A DNA stretch of 64,000 bases from Verrucomicrobiota bacterium (lineage in GTDB: Bacteria > Verrucomicrobiota > Verrucomicrobiia > Limisphaerales > JACRJZ01): positions 1-64,000 of the forward strand of contig JACRJZ010000059.1 in assembly GCA_016219875.1 (NCBI GenBank), given 5' to 3'. The notes beneath the pieces were generated by a model, which had not been told where the DNA came from, searched no databases, and saw nothing but the letters and a program-made list of their open reading frames with translations. Positions within the stretch are counted from its first letter, which is position 1, and every line of letters starts with the position of its first letter. A program made the translations under genes and the position numbers. Positions 6,895 through 14,688 of the stretch are shown piece after piece.

Positions 6895-7476
6895 ATGAAG
6901 ACAACCAAAACACTTCTCCTCCTCGCCACCCTCGGAGTCGGCGCCCTGACCGCGGCGGCTCAAATGCCGGGCGGCGGCGGCACGATGGGCGGCACGAACA
7001 CCATGGGTGGAACAAACACCATGGGCGGCGGGTTCATGACCAACCAGATGGGCGGCATGTGGTGGACCAACACTGCCCGCATGACCAACATGATGGGCTC
7101 CGGCACCTGGACCAACATGCACCAAGTGGTTTCCCCGACTCGTATGCAGCATGGGACGATGCCGCAGCGTCCCGGCGGCCAGCACATGACCATGCCCGCC
7201 GATATGCAGACCCTCATGCAGCAATTCCAGGCCGACCGCCAGGCGTTCATGGCCAAGCAGAAGACCATGGAAACCCAGATGCAAAGCGCGACCGAACAGC
7301 AACGCCAGGCCATGATGTCCCAGATGCAGCAGCAAATGCAGCAGATGAAGGAACAGCACGCCCAGTTGCGCCAGACGATGCAGGAACAGATGCAGCAGAT
7401 GATGCAGAAGATGCAGGACCAGCAACGCCTCATCCAGCAGGCGGGTCAGTCTGGCGGCATGCGCGGGAGGCCGTAA
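6895..7476 (+). CDS. Exported Met/Gln-rich protein, sigma-54 controlled
   Basis: A 193-residue protein with a clear signal peptide (MKTTKTLLLLATLGVGALTAAAQ, cleavage after about residue 22). The mature N-terminal part is a low-complexity MGG/TNTMGG/MTNMM region with several His residues. The C-terminal half (about 105-180) is a Gln/Met-rich helix likely to form a coiled coil (QQMQQMKEQ pattern). I know no named family. More than 30 Met residues in an exported protein, together with the Cus operon 5 kb downstream, suggest Cu(I)/Ag(I) binding, but this is inference. It is preceded by a -24/-12 promoter and two palindromic activator sites and followed by an intrinsic terminator-like hairpin at 7523. 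Confidence 0.8.
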   Translation: MKTTKTLLLLATLGVGALTAAAQMPGGGGTMGGTNTMGGTNTMGGGFMTNQMGGMWWTNTARMTNMMGSGTWTNMHQVVSPTRMQHGTMPQRPGGQHMTMPADMQTLMQQFQADRQAFMAKQKTMETQMQSATEQQRQAMMSQMQQQMQQMKEQHAQLRQTMQEQMQQMMQKMQDQQRLIQQAGQSGGMRGRP

Positions 7477-7522
7477 TCCAGCCGGCACTGCCAGCCCTGA
7501 ACACAGCATCCCCCCACTCACT

Positions 7523-7550
7523 CCAGGCGGCTAGCCGCCTGGTTTTTGTT
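7523..7550 (+). terminator. Intrinsic terminator or attenuator after the Met-rich gene
   Basis: CCAGGCGGCTAGCCGCCTGG (7523-7542) is a perfect 20-base palindrome followed by TTTTTGTT. It ends only 8 bases before the ATG of the next gene, so if it terminates it must be partial or regulated, otherwise the next start codon would have no leader. Confidence 0.8.
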
Positions 7551-7557
7551 CATCTGA

Positions 7558-8691
7558 ATGTCATTCCATCGCAGAGGGAGAAGCGTCCTCGCAGCGCTTC
7601 TCCCTTTTTTCGTCCACGGCCCCGGGATGACGCGGGCGGCAGACAAACTCGAACTGCCTCCCGCCCTTTCACTCTGGCACGAGTCCGCCACCCTGCGCGC
7701 CGGGGTTGGCTACAAGGACAATGTGACCTTGTCCGCCAGCGAGCCACGCGGCAGCGCCTTCGAGCAAGCGGGACTGGACCTGATGGTCTTCCGGCTGCCG
7801 TGGAACGACTGGCAGTTTAGCTTCTTCAGCTCGGCCAACGACGCGCGGTATTTCGACCAAACCATCGGAATCGATACCGAGCAAAACGCCGCCGCTTCCA
7901 CACAATTCACCTGGTTGCCCGGCAGGAATTGGAAGAGTCTGACCACGCTGCAATACACCTACATGAACCAGGTGCTGGATGTGTTGACCACCTTGCGCGT
8001 GGCATCGACGCGCCAGCAGGTGCTCTGGCACGCCGTCACCGCGCGCCAGGGCTGGCGCAAGGATTTCGCGCCGTACTGGATCGAGGCCAGCTTCGGCGCG
8101 GGGCGCAACCTGTTGAATTTCCCGCTCGATGATTTCTGGCAGGGCGGCCCGCAGCTCGCGGTGGGCCGAAGTTACGGCTACGGCTCCGAAGTGTCGCTCA
8201 CCTATCAGGCGCAGCGGAGTTTCTTCGACACTTACAAACAAGCCCAGGTGGACGGCTCGCTCCTTCCGGACACGAGCCTGGAGTTCACCGTGCAGAACGC
8301 CGAGATCAACTGGCAGCACCAGTGGGACGCCCGGCGCCGCTGGCGCACCACCACGCGGCTGAGCTTCGAGATGAACCAGGACAACGGGCCAGGTTACTTC
8401 GACTACCGCCTTTACCGCCTGACGGAACAGCTTCGCTACAGCAGGGGAACTTGGATGCTAAGCGCGCAGGCTTCCTTGGGACATTACGACTTCCTCCATC
8501 GCGCGATTGCCGTCGGCAGCCCGGAAACCACCAGCCGCACCACCGTCCTTCTCAATGTGCGCGGCGAGAAAAAGCTTTCCCAGCACTGGAAAGTCTATGC
8601 CACCTATGACCACGAGCACTCGCTCTCGAACTTGGAGTCCGAACGCTACAGCGCCAATGTCGCACTGGCGGGAGTCGAATTCTCGTTCTAG
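7558..8691 (+). CDS. Outer-membrane beta-barrel protein
   Basis: A 377-residue protein with a signal peptide (basic MSFHRRGRSVLAALLPFFV, then MTRAAD) and about 14-16 alternating amphipathic strands. It ends in ...AGVEFSF, the terminal aromatic residue recognised by the BAM machinery. GYKDNVTLS near residue 55 is typical of capsule/exopolysaccharide-type or uncharacterised barrels in which the N-terminal strand binds an early ligand. Size suggests a 14-18 strand porin-like barrel; substrate unknown. It lies between the Met-rich gene and the kinase gene, so it is probably part of the same regulon. The start codon lies 8 bases after a terminator-like hairpin, which is unusual. Confidence 0.7.
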   Translation: MSFHRRGRSVLAALLPFFVHGPGMTRAADKLELPPALSLWHESATLRAGVGYKDNVTLSASEPRGSAFEQAGLDLMVFRLPWNDWQFSFFSSANDARYFDQTIGIDTEQNAAASTQFTWLPGRNWKSLTTLQYTYMNQVLDVLTTLRVASTRQQVLWHAVTARQGWRKDFAPYWIEASFGAGRNLLNFPLDDFWQGGPQLAVGRSYGYGSEVSLTYQAQRSFFDTYKQAQVDGSLLPDTSLEFTVQNAEINWQHQWDARRRWRTTTRLSFEMNQDNGPGYFDYRLYRLTEQLRYSRGTWMLSAQASLGHYDFLHRAIAVGSPETTSRTTVLLNVRGEKKLSQHWKVYATYDHEHSLSNLESERYSANVALAGVEFSF

Positions 8692-8714
8692 TGTGAAACC
8701 GCATCCGACCTGAG

Positions 8715-10163
8715 ATGGAAAAGATTCTCCCCATCGCACAGCAATTGAGCCGGGCCCGCTGGCTGGCGCCGCTGGTCATCGCACTGACGCTGACCACGCT
8801 GGCGGCCACGATCTATTTTGGCGCCACGCAGCTCCGTCCCGGCTTGCGCAGCCAGATCGTGAGCCACGATGGCGAAGTGCTCATGGCCGTGGCCCGTGCG
8901 GAGCAAAGCCAGGCTCCTGCGGTGGAACTGGACTGGCAACTCCAGAATCCTGCCGGCCAGTTTGCGCTGGCGCTGCGGCTCTCGAATCTCAAGGAAGGTG
9001 TCCTCGCCGCGCGGCTCTTTGACGCCCACGGCCAATGTGTCGCCGCCGCGCCGGCTTCCGTTCTGGAGACGGACCTGACACGCGCGGAACTGGCCCAGCT
9101 TACGGCACTGCAACCCGTGAGCCGCTTCGAGCCGGCGGCGCGATTGGAGGATTATTTCTTCCTCGCTCCGGCCTCCGCTTCCGCGCGACAGCCGGAGCCG
9201 CTGCACTTGGTTCTCCTTCCCTTGCACGCGCCCGGCCAGACCAACCTCCTGGCGGTCGCGCAACTGATCGTCGAAGGCCATACCATCGCACGCGAGTTCA
9301 CCCGGCTGGACCGGCACCTCTGGCGCCAGGGGCTGGCCGCGTTTGCCCTGAGCGGCAGCGTGCTCGCGCTGGCGCTGGCGTGGGCCTTTCGCTGGCTCGG
9401 ACAAATCAACCGCCGCCTCCAGGAACAAGCCGCGCATTTGCGCCGCGCCAACCAGGAGTTGGCCCTCGCCGCCAAGGCTTCCGCGCTGGGCAGCGTGACC
9501 GCCCACCTCATGCACGGCCTGAGCAGCCCGCTCACCGGCTTGCACAACTACGTCACGAGCCGCGCCCCCGATGACGCCGAGGCGCAGGACGCCTTGCGCA
9601 GCACGCAGCGGATGCAGGCGCTCATCGGCGAAACCGTCCGCCTGCTCAGCGAAGAACGCGGCAACCGCCATTACGAACTGCCGCTAGCCGAGTTGGTCGA
9701 AGTGCTGGTCGCACGCATCCAACCGCTGGCCCAGGCGGCGGGCGTGGTCTTTGAATCCCGCCTCGATGCTGCGGCCACGCTAGACAGCCGCGATGGCAAC
9801 CTCCTCACGCTGGTGCTGGAGAACCTGCTCCGCAACGCCATCGAAGCCACGCCGCGCGGAAAAGTCGTCCGGCTCGGCATCGCCGCCGCCAACGGCAACC
9901 TGCTGTTCCGCGTGCAAGACCAAGGCCCCGGCCTGCCCGCCACCGTGCGCGAAGAACTATTCCGCCCGTGCCATTCCACCAAAACCGGCGGCCACGGCCT
10001 GGGCCTGGCCATCAGCCAGCAGTTGGCGCGGCACATCGGCGCGGAACTGAAACTGGAGCGCAGCAGCGAGGCGGGGTGCGTGTTCACGCTCGGGCTCCCG
10101 CTGGAACGGCCCGTGTCAACAGACCCCGCCCACGCCACCGCCGCCTCGACGCGGCAGAATTGA
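8715..10163 (+). CDS. Membrane sensor histidine kinase, partner of the sigma-54 regulator
   Basis: A 482-residue kinase. TM1 spans about residues 17-40 and TM2 about 208-232, bounding a periplasmic sensor domain of about 165 residues that I cannot assign to a family. After a short coiled linker the dimerisation box reads GSVTAHLMHGLSSPLTGL; the likely phospho-accepting His is H267. The ATPase domain follows, with NLLRNAIEA (N box), DQGPGLP (G1) and GGHGLGLAI (G2). The organisation is that of NtrB/AtoS-like kinases that pair with sigma-54 activators, and the only such regulator nearby is 5100-6530. The stop is followed closely by the inverted octamer array at 10213. Confidence 0.88.
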   Translation: MEKILPIAQQLSRARWLAPLVIALTLTTLAATIYFGATQLRPGLRSQIVSHDGEVLMAVARAEQSQAPAVELDWQLQNPAGQFALALRLSNLKEGVLAARLFDAHGQCVAAAPASVLETDLTRAELAQLTALQPVSRFEPAARLEDYFFLAPASASARQPEPLHLVLLPLHAPGQTNLLAVAQLIVEGHTIAREFTRLDRHLWRQGLAAFALSGSVLALALAWAFRWLGQINRRLQEQAAHLRRANQELALAAKASALGSVTAHLMHGLSSPLTGLHNYVTSRAPDDAEAQDALRSTQRMQALIGETVRLLSEERGNRHYELPLAELVEVLVARIQPLAQAAGVVFESRLDAAATLDSRDGNLLTLVLENLLRNAIEATPRGKVVRLGIAAANGNLLFRVQDQGPGLPATVREELFRPCHSTKTGGHGLGLAISQQLARHIGAELKLERSSEAGCVFTLGLPLERPVSTDPAHATAASTRQN

Positions 10164-10173
10164 AGAAGTGTCT

Positions 10174-12279
10174 ATGTCTGGTCATCTCCATATCCAAGAT
10201 TGTCCTGTTGCACGAAACGGGGAGACGGCGAAACGGCGAGACGGCGATGACGGACGCGGTCGCCGTTTCTCCGTTTCTCCGTTTCTTCGTTTCTGGTTGC
10301 CTCTGATCGCGCTGGTGCTGATTCACACAAGCCCCAACCTCCCCGCCGTCACCTTCCCGCTGAACTGGCGCTGGTCCAATCCGGCGCCCCATGGCGCGAA
10401 CATCCTCGACATGACCTACTCCACGAACGGCCTGGCCGTGCAGGTCGGCGAGCGCGGCCAGATTTTCACCAGCACCGACTTCGATCTTTGGATTCCACGC
10501 GACAGCCACACCACGCGCTCGTTGCGCGGAGTCGCGTTCTTCGGCGGGCGCCTTGTCGTCACCGCCGAAAGCGGCACCGTCCTGTTCGCCGACGATCCGG
10601 CGGAATTCTTTGTCGTGAACCTCGGCACGACGGACTGGTTGGAAAGCGTGGCGGCTTCCACCAATCTGCTGGTGGCCGTGGGCGACAACGCGGCCATTTA
10701 CACCAGCACCAACGCGGTATCCTGGCAGCGGCGCAGCGTGTCCTTCACCACCTGGCTGCGCAGTGTGGCCTGGGGCGCGCCCGGCTTCGTGACCGTGGGC
10801 GAAAATGGCTTCATCGCCAGCAGCGCCAACGGTACGAACTGGACCCAGCGCGCCAGCGGCGTCTCGCAACACCTCAACCGCGTCGCTTGGATCGGCAATC
10901 AATTCTGGGCCGTGGGCGACAGCGGCAAAGTCCTCACGAGCGCGACTGGCACCACTTGGTCGCCACAAACTTCCGGCGCGACAAACTCACTTTTCGCCGC
11001 CGCCGGCAGAGCCGCGTTGGAGGTCGTCGCCGGCGAGAAGGCCGTGCGCCTGCACGACGGCTTGACGTGGACGAACCAGTTGGGCGCCGGCCAACTTTAC
11101 CCGCCGCCGCCGTGGAACTATTACGCCTCCGTGTGGGACGGTGGCGGTTTCTGGTTGGGCGGTGCCAGCGGGATGCTCGTGGAAGGCTACAAGACCAACG
11201 CCACCAGCCAGACATTCTGGGGCGAAGTCGGCACTTCGGTGCGCGACTGGCTCTGGGCCGTCCTGCGCACGCCGTCCTTTTACCTGGCCGCCGGCGACCG
11301 CGCCGTGGTCCTGACCAGCGGCAACGGTGTGGACTGGGACTTGTTGCCGGTTCCCAATTCGGTGACGAACGCGACCTTCCTCGGCGTTGGCGCGACAGCC
11401 GGCGACCATTACTTCGTCCTCGGCACCGCTGGTGCGATGCTGCGCAGTACCAATGGCGCGACCTGGGACGCCATTTCCCCGCGCCCGGCCACCAACGACC
11501 TGCAAGGTTTCACCTCGCGCGGCAACCTGCTCCTCGCCTCCGGCTCGCGCGGCACCATCCTCACCAGCATCGACGGCACGAACTGGTCCCGCCGCACCAC
11601 GCCCACCACGACTTTCCTGTCTGGTCTCGAAACCTTTCCCGGCGGCTTCGTCGCTTCGGGCGACAATGGCGCTTTGCTCACCAGCACGAACGGCACGAAC
11701 TGGAGCGCCGTCAGCACTGGCACCACGAACTGGTTTTACCGCGTGCGCTGGCTCAACGGTGTGCTGCTGGCCGTGGGCGAAAACGGCGCCCTCCGCACCA
11801 GCACCAACGGCACGGCCTGGACCCCGCAAACCAGCGGCACGAGCGAATGGCTCACCGACGCCGCATTTGTGGATGGCGCGTGGTTCGCGGTGGGCACCGC
11901 TGGCGCCGTGGTGGCCAGCACGAACCTGACGACTTGGACGAACATTGGCACGCTCACCCGGAAGTCACTCTTCGGCATCGCTGCCACCGCCAGCCAACTC
12001 GTGGCCGTGGGCGGGGAAGGCGTCATCCTGCGCGCCCAAGTTGTACCCGACCTGACGCCGGTTTCTTTCGTGAGCTACACGCGCAGTTCGAGCCGCAACG
12101 TTTTTCTCCTGGGCGGCCGGCCCGACCAGCGCATCCAAATGCTGCGCAGTACGACCCTCACGAACTGGACGCCGGACATCCAACTCGAATTTCTCGACGG
12201 CACCGGCACGCTGCTCTTCCTGGAAAACCAGCCGCCGGGCCTGCCTTACGAGTTTTACCGCGCCGTGCTCACACCGTAG
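10174..12279 (+). CDS. Exported beta-propeller protein with BNR/Ycf48-like TNGTNW repeats
   Basis: About 701 residues. After a signal-like segment (FLRFWLPLIALVLIHTSP) the protein is built of about 13 repeats with the signature (V/A)GE.G.(I/L).TS.(N/D)G..W, for example NGTNWTQRASG, NGTNWSRRTT and NGTNWSAVSTG. This pattern is seen in sialidase-like/photosystem-assembly-like propellers; two propellers of six or seven blades would fit. The last 80 residues form a separate small domain (SYTRSSSRNVFLLGGRPDQRIQMLRST.LTNW). The function is unknown, probably cell surface or secreted. The codons between ATG 10174 (or GTG 10168) and the signal peptide are an inverted octamer array, so the true start is unsure. 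Confidence 0.75.
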   Translation: MSGHLHIQDCPVARNGETAKRRDGDDGRGRRFSVSPFLRFWLPLIALVLIHTSPNLPAVTFPLNWRWSNPAPHGANILDMTYSTNGLAVQVGERGQIFTSTDFDLWIPRDSHTTRSLRGVAFFGGRLVVTAESGTVLFADDPAEFFVVNLGTTDWLESVAASTNLLVAVGDNAAIYTSTNAVSWQRRSVSFTTWLRSVAWGAPGFVTVGENGFIASSANGTNWTQRASGVSQHLNRVAWIGNQFWAVGDSGKVLTSATGTTWSPQTSGATNSLFAAAGRAALEVVAGEKAVRLHDGLTWTNQLGAGQLYPPPPWNYYASVWDGGGFWLGGASGMLVEGYKTNATSQTFWGEVGTSVRDWLWAVLRTPSFYLAAGDRAVVLTSGNGVDWDLLPVPNSVTNATFLGVGATAGDHYFVLGTAGAMLRSTNGATWDAISPRPATNDLQGFTSRGNLLLASGSRGTILTSIDGTNWSRRTTPTTTFLSGLETFPGGFVASGDNGALLTSTNGTNWSAVSTGTTNWFYRVRWLNGVLLAVGENGALRTSTNGTAWTPQTSGTSEWLTDAAFVDGAWFAVGTAGAVVASTNLTTWTNIGTLTRKSLFGIAATASQLVAVGGEGVILRAQVVPDLTPVSFVSYTRSSSRNVFLLGGRPDQRIQMLRSTTLTNWTPDIQLEFLDGTGTLLFLENQPPGLPYEFYRAVLTP
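10213..10294. repeat. Inverted octamer array (GAAACGGC)n / (CTCCGTTT)n
   Basis: The left arm (10213-10246) has GAAACGGC/GAGACGGC units with an 8-base period. The right arm (10261-10294) has CGCCGTTT, CTCCGTTT, CTCCGTTT, CTTCGTTT. It has the same back-to-back octamer design as 6545-6645 but a different octamer. It lies between the kinase stop and the propeller signal peptide and is read through in frame. Confidence 0.8.
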
Positions 12280-12458
12280 CCGGCGGGAGGAAGCCGTCCG
12301 AGCACAAACGCTCCGCTCGCTGGCTTGCCCGATCCGCCGGACAGACCGTGAAATGCAGCCGTGCCTCCGCCCTCCGTCCATGCGCCGCCGCGTGGAGAGG
12401 AGAAGTTCTTGCGGGATTTTTTGCGGGCTGGTGTATTATATCGCGAAGTTTGAAAACT

Positions 12459-12740
12459 ATGAAAACACCGAAGCTCGTCACCTCGTTGGTGCTGGCCGCC
12501 ACATTTGCCGCCGCGCCGTTCACCGCGCTGGCCGCTGAGGCCAAGCCCAAGGCCAAACCCTATCCGCTCAAGAACTGCCTCGTCTCGGATGAGAAGCTGG
12601 GCGAGATGGGCGACCCCTACGTCTTCACCTACAAGGGCCAGGAGATCAAGCTCTGCTGCAAGAGCTGCTTGAAGGACTTCAACAAGGATCCGAAGAAGTT
12701 CCTCAAGAAGATCGAGGACGCCGACAAAGAAAAGAAATAG
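12459..12740 (+). CDS. Exported small TRASH/YHS-like metal-binding protein
   Basis: A 93-residue protein: signal peptide (MKTPKLVTSLVLAATFAAAPFTALAA), then a 65-residue domain with the pattern C40...CCKSC (66-70) and KDFNKDPKKFLKKI. This Cys-x24-CC-x2-C arrangement with the trailing DP..FL.K helix is that of YHS/TRASH-like heavy-metal modules. It is the first gene of the copper/silver efflux operon and probably binds Cu(I) in the periplasm. A possible -10 element (TATTAT) lies at about 12434 in an AT-rich leader. Fold confident, ligand inferred from the neighbours. Confidence 0.8.
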   Translation: MKTPKLVTSLVLAATFAAAPFTALAAEAKPKAKPYPLKNCLVSDEKLGEMGDPYVFTYKGQEIKLCCKSCLKDFNKDPKKFLKKIEDADKEKK

Positions 12741-12752
12741 CCCGCTGGCCTC

Positions 12753-13118
12753 ATGACTGCGGCGAGAACAGCCCTGGTAGTTTTTTTGTGCGCGCTCCTC
12801 GCGGGCGCGCCGGCGGTTTTCGCCTCACCGTGCTGCCCTTCTCCCACTGCAAGCCGTCCGTCGTGTTGTTGCCAGCCCAGTTCGACGGCTTGCTCGTGCG
12901 GTTGCGAAGTTGGCGCTCCCGAAGCCCCTTCGCAGCCCGCGGCGGCCGCGCCCACGACGGTCTCCGCGCAATCCCTTTTCCCCCTTCTGGCTCGGCCGGC
13001 TGCGCTGTGGACGCTCACGCCTGCTGAGGTGGTCTCAGCTCCCGTGTCTCTCGTTCCCCTTTTCTCCCGGACCCTTGGTGCGCCGCTCTATATCCAGCAT
13101 TGCGCCCAATTGATCTGA
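12753..13118 (+). CDS. Exported Cys-rich small protein of the Cus operon
   Basis: A 121-residue protein with a signal peptide (MTAARTALVVFLCALLAGAPAVFA), then a run with nine Cys in about 25 residues (CC, CCC, C, C.C). It may bind a soft metal. The C-terminal half is Ala/Pro/Leu-rich without recognisable motifs. It starts 12 bases after the preceding stop, so it is in the same transcript as the TRASH/YHS-like gene and cusC. I know no family name; such short Cys-rich genes often precede CusC in this kind of cluster. Confidence 0.6.
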   Translation: MTAARTALVVFLCALLAGAPAVFASPCCPSPTASRPSCCCQPSSTACSCGCEVGAPEAPSQPAAAAPTTVSAQSLFPLLARPAALWTLTPAEVVSAPVSLVPLFSRTLGAPLYIQHCAQLI

Positions 13119-13193
13119 GTCTTCCGTCCCCCGCGCTCGAATTGTGTACCCGTGCGTCCGCCGCGGACGCGGTGTCACCTTCTCCGTGCCCCT

Positions 13194-14555
13194 ATGCAAC
13201 CCCAAGCTCTCATGCAGAAAAACTGTCTCTTGATTCTGATCTGTGTCCTTTCCAGCGCCGTCGCCCGCGCGGACACCAACGCCGGCGTGGCCCTGGGTGC
13301 GCTTCCCCTAACGACGGCCCTCATCTCCCAACTGGCCGACGAGATGCGCACGAACCATCCCGCCCTCCGCTCGATGGATGCGCGGACCCGTGCCGCCAGC
13401 GCGGGCGCCGCCGCGGTGCGTACCTGGGAAGACCCGATGGTGCGCCTCGGCAGCCAGGTGGCGGAAACCGCCATGCGCGCGGACGAGGGCGACTTGATCT
13501 ACGGCGTCGAGCAGAAGCTCCCGCTCTTCGGCAAGCCCCAAGCCCTGCGCCGCGCGGCGCAGGCGGAGATCGCTGTGGAACGTGCCGGCACCGCTTACCA
13601 GTTTCAACAACTGCGTCGCGAGTTGGCCCAGGCCCTCTTCAAGACCGCGCTCGCGGACCGCGTCGTCCAGGTGGGCGAGCAAGACCGCGGTTGGCTCGAA
13701 ACCATCGTCGCCGCGACCGACGCCAAATATCGCGTCGGCCAAGCCAGCCTGGCCGAACTCGTGCAAGTGCAGAACGAGTTCGCCAAACGCACCAATCAGT
13801 TGCGCACGGACCTGCGCCTCGGCGACAACGCGCGCGCCATTGTGAACCGCCTCCTGAATCGCGATCTCGAATCACCCTGGCCGCGCCTGGAACTGCCGCC
13901 GCTGGCCGCCCCGGTCCCGTTCAGCCCTCTTCTTGTGGACTTGGCGTTGCGGCATGAGCCGAAGACGAAAGTGCTGCGTGAGCAGGTCAAGCAGAGTGAG
14001 GCGATGGTCGAGGTCGCCCGCCGCCAGCGCTATCCCGACGTGGCCGTGGACCTCGAAGGCCGCAATTACACGGGCCGCGGCGACTTCCGCCAGGGCATGT
14101 TCCTCTTGAACGTCTCGCTGCCCTGGGGCAACCGCGGCAAGTATCGCAAAGACATGGAGCGCGAGCAGGAGCGCGCGAGTGCCGCGCGATTCGAGGTCGC
14201 CGATCAGGAGCTTTCGGTGCGGCAGGAAGTCCTCCAGCTTACCATCGCCATCGACGCCGCCCGCCGCGAAGCCGTCCTGTATCGCGATGAAATCCTCCCG
14301 CGCACGGAGCAGGCCCTGGCCAGCGCCAAGGCCGACTGGGAAACCAGTCGCCGTCCCTTGCGCGACTTGCTCGACGCTTATCGGATGCTGCTTGAAGCCC
14401 GCTTGATGTCGGCGCGCGCCGTGGCCGAGCAATGGCAAATGCTCGCCGAACTCGTCCTCTGCTGCGGCCTGGGCGAACTGGACGCGCTCTTCGTCATCGG
14501 CGTGATCACCGACGCCGCCACGCCTGCTCCAGTCGTCAACCCGCCTGCGAAATGA
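13194..14555 (+). CDS. cusC: TolC-family outer-membrane channel (CusC-like)
   Basis: About 453 residues with a signal peptide (MQKNCLLILICVLSSAVARA) and two outer-membrane efflux-protein repeats, each with long coiled-coil helices (for example AEIAVERAGTAYQFQQLRRE and RQEVLQLTIAIDAARREAVL). ...YGVEQKLPLFGK and LLNVSLPWGNRGK are the typical strand starts of the two halves. No N-terminal lipobox is seen, unlike E. coli CusC. It is followed after an intergenic hairpin by the membrane fusion protein and the RND pump, so it forms the outer-membrane duct of that tripartite copper/silver exporter. Confidence 0.85.
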   Translation: MQPQALMQKNCLLILICVLSSAVARADTNAGVALGALPLTTALISQLADEMRTNHPALRSMDARTRAASAGAAAVRTWEDPMVRLGSQVAETAMRADEGDLIYGVEQKLPLFGKPQALRRAAQAEIAVERAGTAYQFQQLRRELAQALFKTALADRVVQVGEQDRGWLETIVAATDAKYRVGQASLAELVQVQNEFAKRTNQLRTDLRLGDNARAIVNRLLNRDLESPWPRLELPPLAAPVPFSPLLVDLALRHEPKTKVLREQVKQSEAMVEVARRQRYPDVAVDLEGRNYTGRGDFRQGMFLLNVSLPWGNRGKYRKDMEREQERASAARFEVADQELSVRQEVLQLTIAIDAARREAVLYRDEILPRTEQALASAKADWETSRRPLRDLLDAYRMLLEARLMSARAVAEQWQMLAELVLCCGLGELDALFVIGVITDAATPAPVVNPPAK

Positions 14556-14583
14556 TCCACCTATGATGCGATTTCAGAAACCC

Positions 14584-14661
14584 GTAGCGGCGTCTCGGCA
14601 GAGCGCCGCCAACTCCCTGTTTTCGCGCGAGAACAGCGGCGCTCTGCCGAGTCGCCGCTAC
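14584..14661. repeat. REP-like hairpin between cusC and cusB
   Basis: Arms 14584-14609 and 14636-14661 are reverse complements at 25 of 26 positions (core GCGGCG(T/A)CTCGGCAGAGCG), with a 26-base loop that itself carries TGTTTTCG/CGAGAACA symmetry. It leaves the cus operon collinear and probably forms a strong mRNA hairpin between cusC and cusB. Confidence 0.8.
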
Positions 14662-14688
14662 ACTATCGAAGTTTTGAAATCGGCTCGC

